Of a stretch of DNA of 64,000 nt, positions 1-10,020 are shown piece after piece (positions within the stretch are counted from its first letter, which is position 1; every line of letters starts with the position of its first letter). Under the pieces are notes generated by a model that was not told the DNA's origin, did not search any database, and saw only the letters and a program-made list of their open reading frames with translations. The position numbers and the translations under genes were made by a program. Source of the DNA: Bacteroides fragilis (GTDB taxonomy: Bacteria; Bacteroidota; Bacteroidia; Bacteroidales; DTGW01). The DNA is taken from NCBI GenBank assembly GCA_945889005.1, contig CAMDBI010000013.1, positions 1 to 64,000 on the forward strand, read 5' to 3'.

Positions 1-2
1 AT

Positions 3-134
3 ATCAATAGGTATCTTGACGAATTTTGTTTTAGGATAAACCGTTCGCAGATGAAAAATAATGTGTTTAATAATGTTATTGGCAGGATGGTTGAGGCTGA
101 CAAAATTTATCAAGCAAAATTAATATGTAGTTAA
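3..134 (+). pseudogene. C-terminal tail of an IS1595-family (ISXO2-like) transposase, cut by the window edge
   Basis: An open frame enters from the left edge and stops with TAA at 132-134. Its 43 residues contain RYLDEFCFRINRS followed by a basic tail, which is the usual end of ISXO2-like (IS1595 family) DDE transposases. The catalytic residues lie outside the window, so whether the element is intact cannot be judged. I see no terminal inverted repeat in the 45 bases before the next gene. Recognition rests on one short motif, so the family call is moderately sure. Confidence 0.65.
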
Positions 135-179
135 CTACTGACCTCTATAAGCAGTAATTTTTATATTAAATTTTAATCT

Positions 180-1562
180 GTGAGAATAATCTTTACCATA
201 TTGATATTAAGTAGCTTTTTAATTTTAAATACTTGCAAAAACGATCATTCTTCGTTTAACAATTCAATTAAATACGATTTAAATGAAATAAAAGAAAGAG
301 GTAGACTTATAGCTGTAACATCGTTCAATTCGGTCGATTATTTTATTTACAAAGGTCGACCCATGGGCTTTCAGCTCGATTTGTTGCTCGACTATGCTGA
401 ATACTCGGGATTGCAACTCGAAATTAAAGCATGTACCGATATTAAAGAAGCATATCGAATGTTGATGAATGGCGAATGTGATGTTATTGCAATGGATTTA
501 TTACAAAATGAATCACATCAAAAGCTGATTAATTACACACATACAATTAGAAACAGCGACTTTGTTTTGGTTCAGAATACTGCTAATAAGGAAAATTTTA
601 TTAGTAATTTGAAACAGTTAGATGGGAAACGTATATATGTGCCTCGCTATAGTGGAAGTGCCGAGATATTAATGGCTATAGAAGAAAAAGAAAAAATTGA
701 TATTGATATTCATCAAGTAAGAAAAACTAACGAAGAACTTATTACTAAAGTTGCTGAGAATGATATAGATTATACCATTTCCGACAGGGGTGTATCTATA
801 GTGAATAAAAAGAATTATTCGAACATTGACAATTCAATGGCAGTTAGCGATTTTTATAATTTTACTTGGGCTACACGTAAACAATCTGAACTATTGAAAA
901 GTGCATTGAATCAATGGATTGATATAGCTAAAAAAACTTCGAGGTATTCGCACATATATGCCAATTATTTTACCAACAATAGAACACAAAATATTGTAAA
1001 AAGCGATTATTACGTTGTATCGACCGGAAAACTTTCGATGTACGACGATAATATAAAAACATATAGCAACCAACTCGATTGGGATTGGCGTTTGTTAGCA
1101 TCGCTTATTTACAGCGAATCGAAATTCAATAACCAAAGTCGCTCGTGTCGAGGTGCTTATGGTTTGATGCAGATAATGCCAATTACTGCCACTCATTTTG
1201 GTTACGATACAATAATAAGCCCAGATTACAATCTAAAAGTTGGTGTCAAATTGTTAAAACAGCTTGAGAAAGTCTTTATAAATCAAATACCAGACAAGGA
1301 CGAACGGTTAAAATTTGTTTTAGCCTCCTATAATATTGGTTTGGGACACATACTAGATGCTCGACGTTTAGCAGAGAAATATGGGAAAAACCCAAACAAT
1401 TGGGACGATGTTTTATCATTTTTATTGAAAAAATCGGATAAACAATTTTATAGCGATCCGGTGGTGCAACATGGACGTTGTGTAGGAAAGCAAACTTCGA
1501 AATATGTCGATAATGTTTTATCTATATACATGCATTACAGGAATATTCCTATAGTTGAATAA
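180..1562 (+). CDS. mltF: MltF-like membrane-bound lytic murein transglycosylase
   Basis: 460-residue envelope enzyme predicted to cleave the MurNAc-GlcNAc bond of peptidoglycan. The N-terminus is a signal peptide ending near Cys19 (context LNTC, a degenerate lipobox), so it is probably a lipoprotein. Residues ~35-255 form a family 3 solute-binding domain. Residues ~295-440 form an SLT domain with YSESKF, where Glu313 is the expected catalytic acid, followed by GAYGLMQIMP and later ASYNIG. This two-domain order is the hallmark of MltF. The start is GTG; the signal peptide begins directly there. It stands alone: transposase debris precedes it and a small unknown gene follows. Confidence 0.88.
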   Translation: MRIIFTILILSSFLILNTCKNDHSSFNNSIKYDLNEIKERGRLIAVTSFNSVDYFIYKGRPMGFQLDLLLDYAEYSGLQLEIKACTDIKEAYRMLMNGECDVIAMDLLQNESHQKLINYTHTIRNSDFVLVQNTANKENFISNLKQLDGKRIYVPRYSGSAEILMAIEEKEKIDIDIHQVRKTNEELITKVAENDIDYTISDRGVSIVNKKNYSNIDNSMAVSDFYNFTWATRKQSELLKSALNQWIDIAKKTSRYSHIYANYFTNNRTQNIVKSDYYVVSTGKLSMYDDNIKTYSNQLDWDWRLLASLIYSESKFNNQSRSCRGAYGLMQIMPITATHFGYDTIISPDYNLKVGVKLLKQLEKVFINQIPDKDERLKFVLASYNIGLGHILDARRLAEKYGKNPNNWDDVLSFLLKKSDKQFYSDPVVQHGRCVGKQTSKYVDNVLSIYMHYRNIPIVE

Positions 1563-1648
1563 ATTTTTTACATTTTTCAAACTAGAAACCTGAAAAAAAT
1601 TTTGACAATTCAATAAAAAAAATTATCTTCATTTTAAAATATAAAACT

Positions 1649-1894
1649 ATGGCAGCAATATTTAAGACAATCGTAATACACTCTAGGTCAACTTATTGGA
1701 CAAATCCGGAACAAAGCGACGAAATGGTTGTAGATTCTGACGATCTTGCAAAGGAATTGCAGAACCAATGTAATAATTTGTCGGAAAATGGTTGGGATGT
1801 ATATAATATTTTACCTGTCATTTCAGGAAATACAGTGAATGGAACAGGCTACTATCATACAGAAAGTATTATAATAACTGCAAAAAAGGTTTAG
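1649..1894 (+). CDS. Small conserved-looking hypothetical protein (81 aa)
   Basis: ATG start after an A-rich leader; no signal peptide or membrane segment. The stretch LAKELQNQCNNLSENGWDVY followed by a short beta-like end resembles the DUF4177 pattern (a conserved GW in a short alpha/beta fold), but the match is weak. Codon use looks like that of its neighbours, and a strong terminator follows it, which supports a real gene. Function unknown. Confidence 0.55.
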   Translation: MAAIFKTIVIHSRSTYWTNPEQSDEMVVDSDDLAKELQNQCNNLSENGWDVYNILPVISGNTVNGTGYYHTESIIITAKKV

Positions 1895-1916
1895 TTTAAA
1901 AATAGGGTAAATACTA

Positions 1917-1962
1917 AAATAAAATAAGCTGTTATTTCATAAAATAACAGCTTATTTTATTT
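1917..1962. terminator. Bidirectional transcription terminator
   Basis: A perfect 21-bp stem (1917-1937 paired with 1942-1962) with a CATA loop. A-runs on the left and T-runs on the right let it work on both strands. It sits between the convergent ends of the 81-aa gene and argF. Confidence 0.8.
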
Positions 1963-1974
1963 ATATAGAGATGT

Positions 1975-3000
1975 TTAAAAATTAAAATCGGCAAAATATT
2001 CGTCAGATAAAGTAGCAACCATTACCGCTTTAATAGTATGGAGTCGGTTTTCTGCTTCATCAAAAACGATAGAATTTCGAGATTCGAAAACCTCATCGCT
2101 AACCTCCATGGCTTCGATACCAAATTTTTTATGAATATCGCGACCAATTTTAGTTTCCAAATTATGAAATGCAGGTAAACAATGCATAAATTTTGTATCG
2201 GGCTTTCCGGTCATTTTCATCACTTTACTATTGACCTGATAGGGAAGTAGCAAGTGTATTCGTTCTTGCCAAACCGATTCGGGTTCGCCCATCGAGACCC
2301 ACACATCGGTATACAAAAAGTCAGCATCTAAAACAGCTTCTTCAATATTTTCGGTTAAGGTTATTTTTGCATTTGTTTCTTTTGCAATTGCTCGACAAGT
2401 ATTTGTCAATTCGTGAGATGGCTGACATTCTTTTGGAGCAGCTATTCTAAAGTCGATACCCATTTTGGAACAACCAACCATTAACGAATTGCCCATATTG
2501 TAACGGGCATCGCCAAGGTAACAAAACTTCAATTTGTTCAGTGGCTTATTTGAGTGCTCTTTCATAGTGAGCAAATCGGCAAGTATTTGAGTAGGGTGGT
2601 ATTCGTTGGTAAGACCATTCCAAACAGGCACGCCCGAATTTTTTGCTAAATCTTCGACAAGCTCTTGCCCGTATCCTCTATATTGTATACCGTCGTATAT
2701 TCTTCCCAATACTCGAGCTGTATCTTTCATCGATTCTTTTGCTCCAATTTGGCTACCCATAGGATCGAGATAGGTAACATTGGCTCCTTGGTCGTATGAG
2801 CCAACTTCAAAAGCACATCGTGTTCGTGTCGATGTTTTTTCAAACAACAATGCGATATTTTTGCCTTTTAAATATTGCTTTTCAGTTTTATTTTTTTTTG
2901 CCGATTTAAGTTTAATCGATAATTCGATGAGGTGGTTTATTTCAACCGGAGAAAAATCGAGAAGTTTCAAGAAACTTCTGTTTAGAAGACTTATGCCCAT
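1975..3000 (-). CDS. argF: Ornithine carbamoyltransferase
   Basis: Forms citrulline from ornithine and carbamoyl phosphate, or the reverse in arginine breakdown. The 341-aa chain carries the carbamoyl phosphate site STRTR at ~57-61, HPTQ at ~135-138, and the ornithine-loop HCLPAFH at ~273. Close likeness to the enterobacterial ArgF/ArgI type runs the whole length (for example [12 protein letters not shown] and DVWVSMGE). ATG at 3000 is preferred over an in-frame TTG at 3030 because FLKLLDF then sits at the usual distance from the N-terminus. Many Bacteroidota use an N-acyl-ornithine transcarbamylase instead, so the canonical enzyme is worth noting. No other arginine gene is adjacent. Confidence 0.95.
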   Translation of the reverse strand: MGISLLNRSFLKLLDFSPVEINHLIELSIKLKSAKKNKTEKQYLKGKNIALLFEKTSTRTRCAFEVGSYDQGANVTYLDPMGSQIGAKESMKDTARVLGRIYDGIQYRGYGQELVEDLAKNSGVPVWNGLTNEYHPTQILADLLTMKEHSNKPLNKLKFCYLGDARYNMGNSLMVGCSKMGIDFRIAAPKECQPSHELTNTCRAIAKETNAKITLTENIEEAVLDADFLYTDVWVSMGEPESVWQERIHLLLPYQVNSKVMKMTGKPDTKFMHCLPAFHNLETKIGRDIHKKFGIEAMEVSDEVFESRNSIVFDEAENRLHTIKAVMVATLSDEYFADFNF

Positions 3001-3201
3001 TGTATTGACGTTTGTTAAAATAAAGTTCAAATTTAATAAATATCCGATATTTATTGTTTATAAACTTTTAAATATTCTAATTAAATAATATACAGCACTA
3101 ATACATAATGCAAGGTTATTTTTTTTGTAAATTGTAATGAAAAAGAAACTTATACCAATGAAAATATTGCTAAATTTACATGAATTAACCCAGCTATTAA
3201 C

Positions 3202-3882
3202 TTGTTTAAATTCGTTTACAATAGCATAATAATATTTTTCTTGGTCTTGCTTTTTCTTATGTCGTGCAGTCGCATCGGCAAAAATGAAGAAGGAATGATC
3301 GAATATGATATTGTATACTTAAGCAATCAAACAAGTGTACCTACATACTTACTTCCCAAAACGTTAACATTGAAGTTTAAAGGAAATAGAAATATAACAT
3401 CAATTTCTGGTTTTATGGGTCAATTTTCTATTACCAATATTGCCGATAATAAAAAAGGAACCAATACAACATTACTAAAGATTATTGACAATAAGTTTGT
3501 TAGTTATGAAAACGATGCATATCCATGTTTTTACGATGGTTTGAGTAATTTGAAAATTACAAAAGGCACGAAAACGAAAAAACTTGCAGGCATCGAATGT
3601 TTGGAAGCCATAGCATATTATGGGTCAAAACCTAACGATTTTTTTGAAGTATATTATACTACATCAATTAGTATTGAAAATCCTAATAAGATTAATCCAT
3701 ATAAAGAGATAGACGGAGTATTAATGCAATTTAATATTAGATTGCAGAATATTGAAATGCAACTTATAGCTCGAAAACATGTGAAAGAGAGAGTGCTTGA
3801 AAGTGATTTTGAAGTCCCCGAGAAGTATAAAAACATTGGAAACAAGAAACTCACAGAGCTGGTCGGTCAGTTACTCGAATAG
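3202..3882 (+). CDS. Predicted lipoprotein of unknown function
   Basis: 226 aa read from a TTG codon. A hydrophobic segment ends in FLMSC, a good lipobox, so the mature protein should be lipid-anchored in the envelope. The rest is beta-rich with EGMIEYDI near the N-terminus, reminiscent of GLPGLI/DUF4412-type periplasmic proteins of Bacteroidota, but I cannot assign a family. TTG is taken because it keeps the whole signal peptide; no ATG lies suitably upstream. It precedes ftsK by ~60 bases on the same strand. Confidence 0.7.
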   Translation: MFKFVYNSIIIFFLVLLFLMSCSRIGKNEEGMIEYDIVYLSNQTSVPTYLLPKTLTLKFKGNRNITSISGFMGQFSITNIADNKKGTNTTLLKIIDNKFVSYENDAYPCFYDGLSNLKITKGTKTKKLAGIECLEAIAYYGSKPNDFFEVYYTTSISIENPNKINPYKEIDGVLMQFNIRLQNIEMQLIARKHVKERVLESDFEVPEKYKNIGNKKLTELVGQLLE

Positions 3883-3944
3883 TTTTCAACATTCTATACC
3901 TAAACAATATTATTCATTATATTTGGCTAGTTTTATTCAATCAA

Positions 3945-6386
3945 ATGGCTCGAAAAAAGACAGAGAAATCAGATAATACAGAAGAAGTTAAAGATTCATC
4001 GAAGAAGAAATCGATTTTTAATGACGATCGATTTAGATATACATTAGGGGTGGGTTTGGTCTTTTTTGCTTTGTTTCTGGCTACTGCATTTATTTCTTAC
4101 TTTTTTTCTTGGAAAATAGATCAGAGTTTTGACAAATTTGGAAGGATATTTTCTGGACCAGAAGTTGAAGTTTCTAATTGGGCAGGAAAAGCAGGCGCAT
4201 GGATTGCCTATGTTTTTATGAATAAGTGGTTTGGGCTGCCATCTTTAATGTTTCCTTTTTTATTATTCATAATTGGTTTGCGTTTAATAAAAATTAAAAC
4301 TTTTAGGCTCAGAAAAACCATTATAATATGCATTTTAGGTATTATTATAAGTTCTTTGGCATTGGGTTTTATTTTTGGCAAATCAAATGTGTTTTTAGGA
4401 AGCGGACTTGGAGGAGGTCATGGTTATGTTGTATCCGAATGGCTTAATGCCTTTATGGGCAAACCCGGAACAGGTTTATTTACGCTACTTGTAACTTTTA
4501 CTTGGCTGGCCTTTTCGTTCGATGGATTTATTCATTGGTTCAACCGACAAATGGTGAAGCTTTACGAGTTTCTTAAACCCAAACAAAAAGTAAATGTTCC
4601 GCTTGTCGATACCGAAAATCAAACCACTGCTAATGTTGAACAGTATCCTGTAAATGAAGGAGTAAATGAGCAATTGGACGATGTTGACCTTAGAGAAGAT
4701 ATAATAAAAGAGGTTACGCAAGATGGAGTTGAGTTGGTATTTGAAAGACCCGTTGTAGAGCCAGAAGTTTCGACTATTCCATATATTCCGAATATATTAA
4801 ATGTTGCCGACAATGAGCTGGAGCTCGATGTACAACCCGGAATTGAAGAAGAATATTCTGAAGGAAAAACACTTCTTGAGAAATTGGGTCCTTATGATCC
4901 ACGTCTCGATTTGTCGGACTATAGGTTTCCGCACATCGATTTGCTCGAAGATTATAAAACCAGCTTGCCTGAAGTTACAAACGAAGAGTTGATAGCCAAT
5001 AAAAACAAAATTGTTGAGACACTTGCCAATTACAAAATCCAAATTGACAAAATAAAAGCCACGATTGGTCCAACCGTTACCCTATATGAGATTGTGCCAG
5101 CTCCCGGAGTACGAATTTCGAAAATAAAAAGTCTTGAAGACGATATTGCGCTTAGTTTAGCAGCTTTGGGAATACGTATTATAGCACCTATACCTGGCCG
5201 AGGAACCATTGGTATTGAAGTGCCAAATCGAAATCCGAAGATTGTACCCATGAGGGCCATTTTGTCGGCAAAGAAATTTCAGGAATCGAATGCCGATTTG
5301 GCAATAGCGCTTGGCAAAACCATATCGGACGAAACATTTGTATTTGATTTGGCCAAGATGCCTCACTTATTGGTTGCAGGAGCTACAGGTCAAGGAAAAT
5401 CGGTTGGTTTAAATGCCATTATTTCGTCGTTGCTTTATAAAAAACATCCTGCTGAGCTCAAATTTGTGTTTGTCGACCCCAAAAAGGTAGAGTTAACACT
5501 TTATACAAAAATTGAAAAGCATTTTTTGGCCAAATTGCCCGACGACGATGAAGCCATTATTACCGATACTCAAAAAGTTATAAAGACACTCAATTCCTTG
5601 TGTATCGAAATGGACTCGCGCTACGATTTGCTAAAAAAGGCACATGTTCGAAATCTGAAAGAATATAATACGAAATTTACCGAACGAAGGCTCAATCCCG
5701 AGAACGGACATAGATATATGCCATATATTGTATTGGTAATCGACGAATTTGCCGATCTTATAATGACAGCCGGAAGAGAGGTCGAGACTCCGATAGCCCG
5801 ATTGGCACAATTGGCTCGTGCCATTGGCATTCATTTAATTATAGCCACCCAACGACCAACCACCAATATTATTACAGGTGTTATAAAGGCCAACTTTCCG
5901 GCACGTGTGGCATTTAGGGTAACCTCGATGATCGATTCGCGAACTATATTAGATAGCCCGGGAGCCAATCAACTCGTAGGTCGTGGCGATATGCTTGTAT
6001 CGACCGGCAGTGACCTTATAAGAGTTCAATGTGCCTTTATAGATACCCCCGAAATCGAAAAATTGACCGATTTTATTGGCAATCAAAGAGGATATGTTTC
6101 GGCAATGTACCTTCCCGAGCCGCCAACCGAAGGTGGTACAGGTGGAGGTGCCGAAGACGATGGTGCACGCGACCCATTGTTCGAAGAAGCTGCACGATTG
6201 ATTGTGATGCATCAACAAGGCTCTACGTCGCTCATTCAGCGCAAGTTTGCCATTGGTTATAACCGTGCAGGACGTTTGATGGATCAACTCGAAAGAGCTA
6301 GAATTGTAGGCCCAAATGAAGGTAGTAAAGCCCGACAGGTACTGGTAGTTGACGATATGAGTTTGGAACAAATGCTTAGAAATTAA
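3945..6386 (+). CDS. ftsK: DNA translocase FtsK/SpoIIIE
   Basis: Septal motor that pumps chromosomal DNA and activates XerCD at dif. Residues 30-200 hold about four membrane helices. An acidic linker (~220-310) follows. The motor has a beta domain (~350-440), Walker A GATGQGKS at 479-486 and Walker B IVLVIDEFADL near 596. The C-terminal winged-helix gamma domain (~745-813, with ARLIVMHQQGSTSLIQRKF) reads KOPS-type DNA signals. At 813 aa the linker is short compared with E. coli, as usual in Bacteroidota. The lolA-like gene starts 13 bases downstream, the same pairing as in proteobacteria. Confidence 0.97.
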   Translation: MARKKTEKSDNTEEVKDSSKKKSIFNDDRFRYTLGVGLVFFALFLATAFISYFFSWKIDQSFDKFGRIFSGPEVEVSNWAGKAGAWIAYVFMNKWFGLPSLMFPFLLFIIGLRLIKIKTFRLRKTIIICILGIIISSLALGFIFGKSNVFLGSGLGGGHGYVVSEWLNAFMGKPGTGLFTLLVTFTWLAFSFDGFIHWFNRQMVKLYEFLKPKQKVNVPLVDTENQTTANVEQYPVNEGVNEQLDDVDLREDIIKEVTQDGVELVFERPVVEPEVSTIPYIPNILNVADNELELDVQPGIEEEYSEGKTLLEKLGPYDPRLDLSDYRFPHIDLLEDYKTSLPEVTNEELIANKNKIVETLANYKIQIDKIKATIGPTVTLYEIVPAPGVRISKIKSLEDDIALSLAALGIRIIAPIPGRGTIGIEVPNRNPKIVPMRAILSAKKFQESNADLAIALGKTISDETFVFDLAKMPHLLVAGATGQGKSVGLNAIISSLLYKKHPAELKFVFVDPKKVELTLYTKIEKHFLAKLPDDDEAIITDTQKVIKTLNSLCIEMDSRYDLLKKAHVRNLKEYNTKFTERRLNPENGHRYMPYIVLVIDEFADLIMTAGREVETPIARLAQLARAIGIHLIIATQRPTTNIITGVIKANFPARVAFRVTSMIDSRTILDSPGANQLVGRGDMLVSTGSDLIRVQCAFIDTPEIEKLTDFIGNQRGYVSAMYLPEPPTEGGTGGGAEDDGARDPLFEEAARLIVMHQQGSTSLIQRKFAIGYNRAGRLMDQLERARIVGPNEGSKARQVLVVDDMSLEQMLRN

Positions 6387-6399
6387 TAAAATATAATTA

Positions 6400-7050
6400 A
6401 TGAAAAAGATTTTATTTGCGATTGCATTATTTTTGTTTTCGTTGCAACTTTTTGCCCAACAAGATCCTGAAGCAAAAAAGATTATCGATAGTTTTGCAGC
6501 GAATATACAGTCTTACTCGGCTTATAAGGCTGATATAGAATATATTTATCACAACAAGCAAACAAAAGAAAAAACTTCTAAAAAAGGAAGTATTTTGATA
6601 AAAGGCAATAAATATCAGCTCAAATTTGAAGATTCGGAGCAGTTTTTCGATGGACGAGATGTGTATACTTTTTTGCCAAAATCGAAAGAAGTTGCAATAA
6701 CCAAAGCTGGAACTGGCAAAAACGAGTTTTTTCTGACCAATCCATCCAATTTGTTTAATATTTACCAAAAAGATTATAAGTATAAATATATTGGCGAGAA
6801 AAAAGTTGGTCAACTCGATTGTTACGAAATAGATTTATTTCCCAACGATATTAAGAAAACGTATTTTCGTATTCGTTTTTTGATAGAAAAAGAGACCTAT
6901 CAACTTCTTACGGCTATTGCTTCGGATAAGGCAGGAATCGATTACGAAGTAGTGATTAGTAAATTTTTGCCAAATTGTAAAACATCAGATATCGATTTTG
7001 TGTTTGACAAGCAGTCGAATAAGGACGTAGAAGTAATCGATATGCGTTAA
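6400..7050 (+). CDS. lolA: LolA-like outer-membrane lipoprotein carrier
   Basis: 216 aa with a clean signal peptide ending LFAQ, so periplasmic. The body matches the LolA half-barrel: KADIEYIYHN early, KGSILIKGNKYQLKF, then DGRDVYTFLPKSKEV and FLTNPSNLFNIY. In this family the barrel carries lipoproteins from LolCDE toward the outer membrane. It lies 13 bases behind ftsK, so they are probably one transcript. Its stop overlaps the 3' end of the convergent HD gene by 4 bases. Confidence 0.9.
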   Translation: MKKILFAIALFLFSLQLFAQQDPEAKKIIDSFAANIQSYSAYKADIEYIYHNKQTKEKTSKKGSILIKGNKYQLKFEDSEQFFDGRDVYTFLPKSKEVAITKAGTGKNEFFLTNPSNLFNIYQKDYKYKYIGEKKVGQLDCYEIDLFPNDIKKTYFRIRFLIEKETYQLLTAIASDKAGIDYEVVISKFLPNCKTSDIDFVFDKQSNKDVEVIDMR

Positions 7051-9149
7051 ACAGCGCTTGGATACTCGACCCTCACATGGTAAATGTTTTTAAGTCGACG
7101 TTTAAATATCTCTTTAATCTGAGTTATTTCTCTAAAAGTAATGTTCGAGTCGTTGAATTGTTCCTCTTTCAATTGAGCATTTATAATGTTTTCGACCAAC
7201 TCATGAATTGACTTATACGAGTATTCTTTAAGACTTCGCGAGGCTGCTTCGATGGAATCGGCCATCATCAAAACCGCTTGTTCGCGCGAAAAGGGTTTTG
7301 GACCCGGATAAATGAAGCTATTGGTATCGACAGGTGAGTCGGGGTATTTTTTTATGTAAGACCGATAAAAATACTGCACCGTGGTAGTTCCATGATGCGT
7401 TCTTATGAAATCGACAATCTGGTATGGGAGTTTGTACTTAGTACCCAAAGCAACTCCCCGGCTCACATGCCCGATAATTATTTTTGAACTTTCTTCAAAT
7501 TCAATGTTATCGTGAGGGTTTAGGCCTTCAGTTTGATTTTCGATAAAGAAAATAGCATTTTCCATTTTCCCAATATCGTGGTAAAGAGCTCCTGTTCTAA
7601 CCAACAATGGATTTCCACCAACCTGAAAAATAGCTTCTTCGGCCAAGCTGGCAACCTGAACCGAATGCTGAAAAGTGCCTGGAGCTATTTCGGCCAATTT
7701 TCGTAACAAAGGCTGGTTGGTATCTGAAAGTTCGAGTAAAGATGCATCTGACAGGAATCCGAACATTTTTTCGAAAATAAATGTCAATAGAATTGCTGTA
7801 ATGATTAATAAAGAGTTTGTTGTGAAATAAATAAAAGGCTGAACATTAATGGTATGAATATTTCCTTCTTTGTACAAGCTTATAGCTAAATAGGATATCG
7901 AATAAGCGGCAAATATCCATACCGAGGAATAAAATATTTTTCCCCGCCTATACAGATTAGACACACTAAATATACCCACAATACCGGCAATAAAATTCAA
8001 ATAAACAAACTCGAAGCTGTTGGGTGCCCAAAATCCGATAATAATAATTGTAATTGTATGCACCACCAAAGCTAAGCGCCCATCGAAGAACGATTTAACA
8101 ATAATAGCAACAATGGCAAACGGTATAACATAAAGGTTTGTAACATTAAACCCGACCAGAATACTTGCAATACTTGTAAAAAGGGTTATGAGAAAGAAAA
8201 TAAACATCAACTTTTTGCGGTTATTGTATATTTCTTTGCGTGAACGTTGAATAAAAACGAGAAGCGTAAAAAGCATCAAGAATGATATAAGCAATTGACC
8301 TAAAACAACATAAAAGTAATTCATTGAGTATCCAACCCTTTTTTCATATTCTGTTTTTAAAGATTCGAGTTCGCGGAAGGTGTCTTCGGTAATAACATCG
8401 CCTGTAAAAATAATTCGCTCGCCGCCCTGAATCATTCCTCGGGTAAGCGATATGTTTTTAATTGTAGTGTTTTTGCTTTGTTCGGTAGCCTGTTCGTCGT
8501 AAAAAAGATTGGGAACCAAGTAATTTTCCAGTTTCAAACCTTTGAAAAAAGCATTGGTATTGATGCCTTTTTCGGTGCTGAAAAGGTCTGCGGTTTTCGA
8601 TAAGGCATTTCGAATGTATTCGTATGCAGATTTTGAAGTAAAAACAAAGTCAAATTCAATCTCATCTGCAACATTGTCTTTTACAAACATAAGTACATGA
8701 CTTTTCTTTTGAAGGTATTCCATACCATCTGGGATTTCGACAATTCCGCGGTCATATACAAATGAATATAATTTGAGCAACTGTTTTAAAAAAATCTCTT
8801 TTTCAGTTGGAGCAACACCAAGCTTTAAGTAATTGGTTTTCCAATAATTGTCGAAATAGTCGCGAAGTCTTTCTTTTTCTTCGATACTAATTTTAGAATT
8901 GTAATTGTAGTAAGGGGTTACATATTTTAAAACGCTATCTTTTTCAGCTTTCAATTCGTTTTCGAGTTTATAAATAGGAAAGTCGAAAGGTGCAATGAGC
9001 GTAGAATGCGCCCAAGGCTTGCCCTTTTGATATTCAAACTTAAAAATTCGTTTGCCCGGAAATGCTATTGTAATCACAATAATTGAGACCGCAATCAGAG
9101 TAATTCTGAATATTCTTTCGGAAGTTAACCAGCTTTTTATTTGAATCAT
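7047..9149 (-). CDS. 7TM-HD domain phosphodiesterase, PgpH-like (cyclic di-AMP hydrolase family)
   Basis: 700 aa. One N-terminal membrane helix (~15-33), an extracytoplasmic 7TMR-HDED-type sensor domain (~40-265), seven membrane helices (~280-465), and a cytoplasmic HD domain with ALYHDIGKMENAIFF near residue 523 plus a later THHGTTTVQYFY. This is the architecture of Listeria PgpH, which degrades c-di-AMP. The HD metal ligands (H, HD, H) are visible. The activity on c-di-AMP is known for the family and only inferred here. Convergent with lolA. Confidence 0.9.
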   Translation of the reverse strand: MIQIKSWLTSERIFRITLIAVSIIVITIAFPGKRIFKFEYQKGKPWAHSTLIAPFDFPIYKLENELKAEKDSVLKYVTPYYNYNSKISIEEKERLRDYFDNYWKTNYLKLGVAPTEKEIFLKQLLKLYSFVYDRGIVEIPDGMEYLQKKSHVLMFVKDNVADEIEFDFVFTSKSAYEYIRNALSKTADLFSTEKGINTNAFFKGLKLENYLVPNLFYDEQATEQSKNTTIKNISLTRGMIQGGERIIFTGDVITEDTFRELESLKTEYEKRVGYSMNYFYVVLGQLLISFLMLFTLLVFIQRSRKEIYNNRKKLMFIFFLITLFTSIASILVGFNVTNLYVIPFAIVAIIVKSFFDGRLALVVHTITIIIIGFWAPNSFEFVYLNFIAGIVGIFSVSNLYRRGKIFYSSVWIFAAYSISYLAISLYKEGNIHTINVQPFIYFTTNSLLIITAILLTFIFEKMFGFLSDASLLELSDTNQPLLRKLAEIAPGTFQHSVQVASLAEEAIFQVGGNPLLVRTGALYHDIGKMENAIFFIENQTEGLNPHDNIEFEESSKIIIGHVSRGVALGTKYKLPYQIVDFIRTHHGTTTVQYFYRSYIKKYPDSPVDTNSFIYPGPKPFSREQAVLMMADSIEAASRSLKEYSYKSIHELVENIINAQLKEEQFNDSNITFREITQIKEIFKRRLKNIYHVRVEYPSAV

Positions 9150-9240
9150 TATTTAGATCGTATATATACAAAATTAGCCGAAAATATTAATTGGATTTAG
9201 AAACTATGTATTAATTTAGTATAAAACAAGAAATAAAAAT

Positions 9241-10020
9241 ATGGTTTACGGCATTTGCAATCAAACACTCATTCAGGTACGATTGGAACCTTCGGAAAAG
9301 TCGGAAATGGTTTCTCAGATTCTGTTTGGAGAGACCTATTTAATTTTGGAGAAATTTCAAAAGTGGTATAGGGTACAAAATATGTACGATAGCTATCAGG
9401 GTTGGATCAATTCAAGCCTACATATTCCGCTTTCGGAGCTAAGCTATAATAAACTTATTAAGGAAATTCCGGTTATTCTCGACAAACCAATTAGTTATGC
9501 GCGTCAGCTAAGTAAAGATGGGGTTTATTGGTTACTTGCAGGAAGTGCCGTATATGGTCTGAAAGGAAAAACTTTTTCGATTGAAAAAGAAATTTTTACG
9601 CTCGATGCCGTTCCGGAAGATAATAGTAATAAGCCGGTTAGGGAGTTTATGGCTCAATTGGCAATAAGCATGCTCAATATTCCTTATTTATGGGGTGGGC
9701 GCTCAACTTTTGGAATCGATTGCTCGGGATTGTCGCAACTGATCTACAAAATTGCTGGCCTATCGCTTCGTCGCGATGCAAAAGATCAGTTTAAACAAGG
9801 TCTTGAAATTTCACTCGAAAATACAAAACCTTGTGACTTAGCATTTTTTGGAAACGACGATAGTTCAATTACTCATGTAGGTATAGTTTTGAGCGATTCA
9901 CGTATTGTACATGCCAGCGGCAAAGTACGTATCGATAATTTAGACTGCCAGGGAATTTTCAACAATATACAAAAAGAATATAGCCACAAATTAATTGGGA
10001 TTCGCTCGTATTTAGTTTAA
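9241..10020 (+). CDS. NlpC/P60 family cell-wall endopeptidase with SH3 domains
   Basis: 259 aa. Two SH3b-like segments (~1-55 and ~70-115) precede an NlpC/P60 domain. The catalytic Cys161 is in FGIDCSGLSQL, His212 in ITHVGIV, and a third polar residue is expected in the following IVHASG strand. This resembles the Bacteroidota gamma-D-Glu-diamino-acid endopeptidases that trim peptide stems. No signal peptide is seen at this ATG, so it may act in the cytoplasm on recycled muropeptides. It stands alone. Confidence 0.88.
   Translation: MVYGICNQTLIQVRLEPSEKSEMVSQILFGETYLILEKFQKWYRVQNMYDSYQGWINSSLHIPLSELSYNKLIKEIPVILDKPISYARQLSKDGVYWLLAGSAVYGLKGKTFSIEKEIFTLDAVPEDNSNKPVREFMAQLAISMLNIPYLWGGRSTFGIDCSGLSQLIYKIAGLSLRRDAKDQFKQGLEISLENTKPCDLAFFGNDDSSITHVGIVLSDSRIVHASGKVRIDNLDCQGIFNNIQKEYSHKLIGIRSYLV

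Noticed and set aside
3028-3030. TTG start for argF
   Set aside because: It adds 10 residues not seen in relatives; ATG at 3000 fits the family N-terminus better.
5949-6371. 140-codon open frame opposite ftsK
   Set aside because: It lies wholly inside the conserved motor and gamma domains on the other strand; its protein is Cys/Thr-rich and resembles nothing. Codon bias of the real gene explains it.
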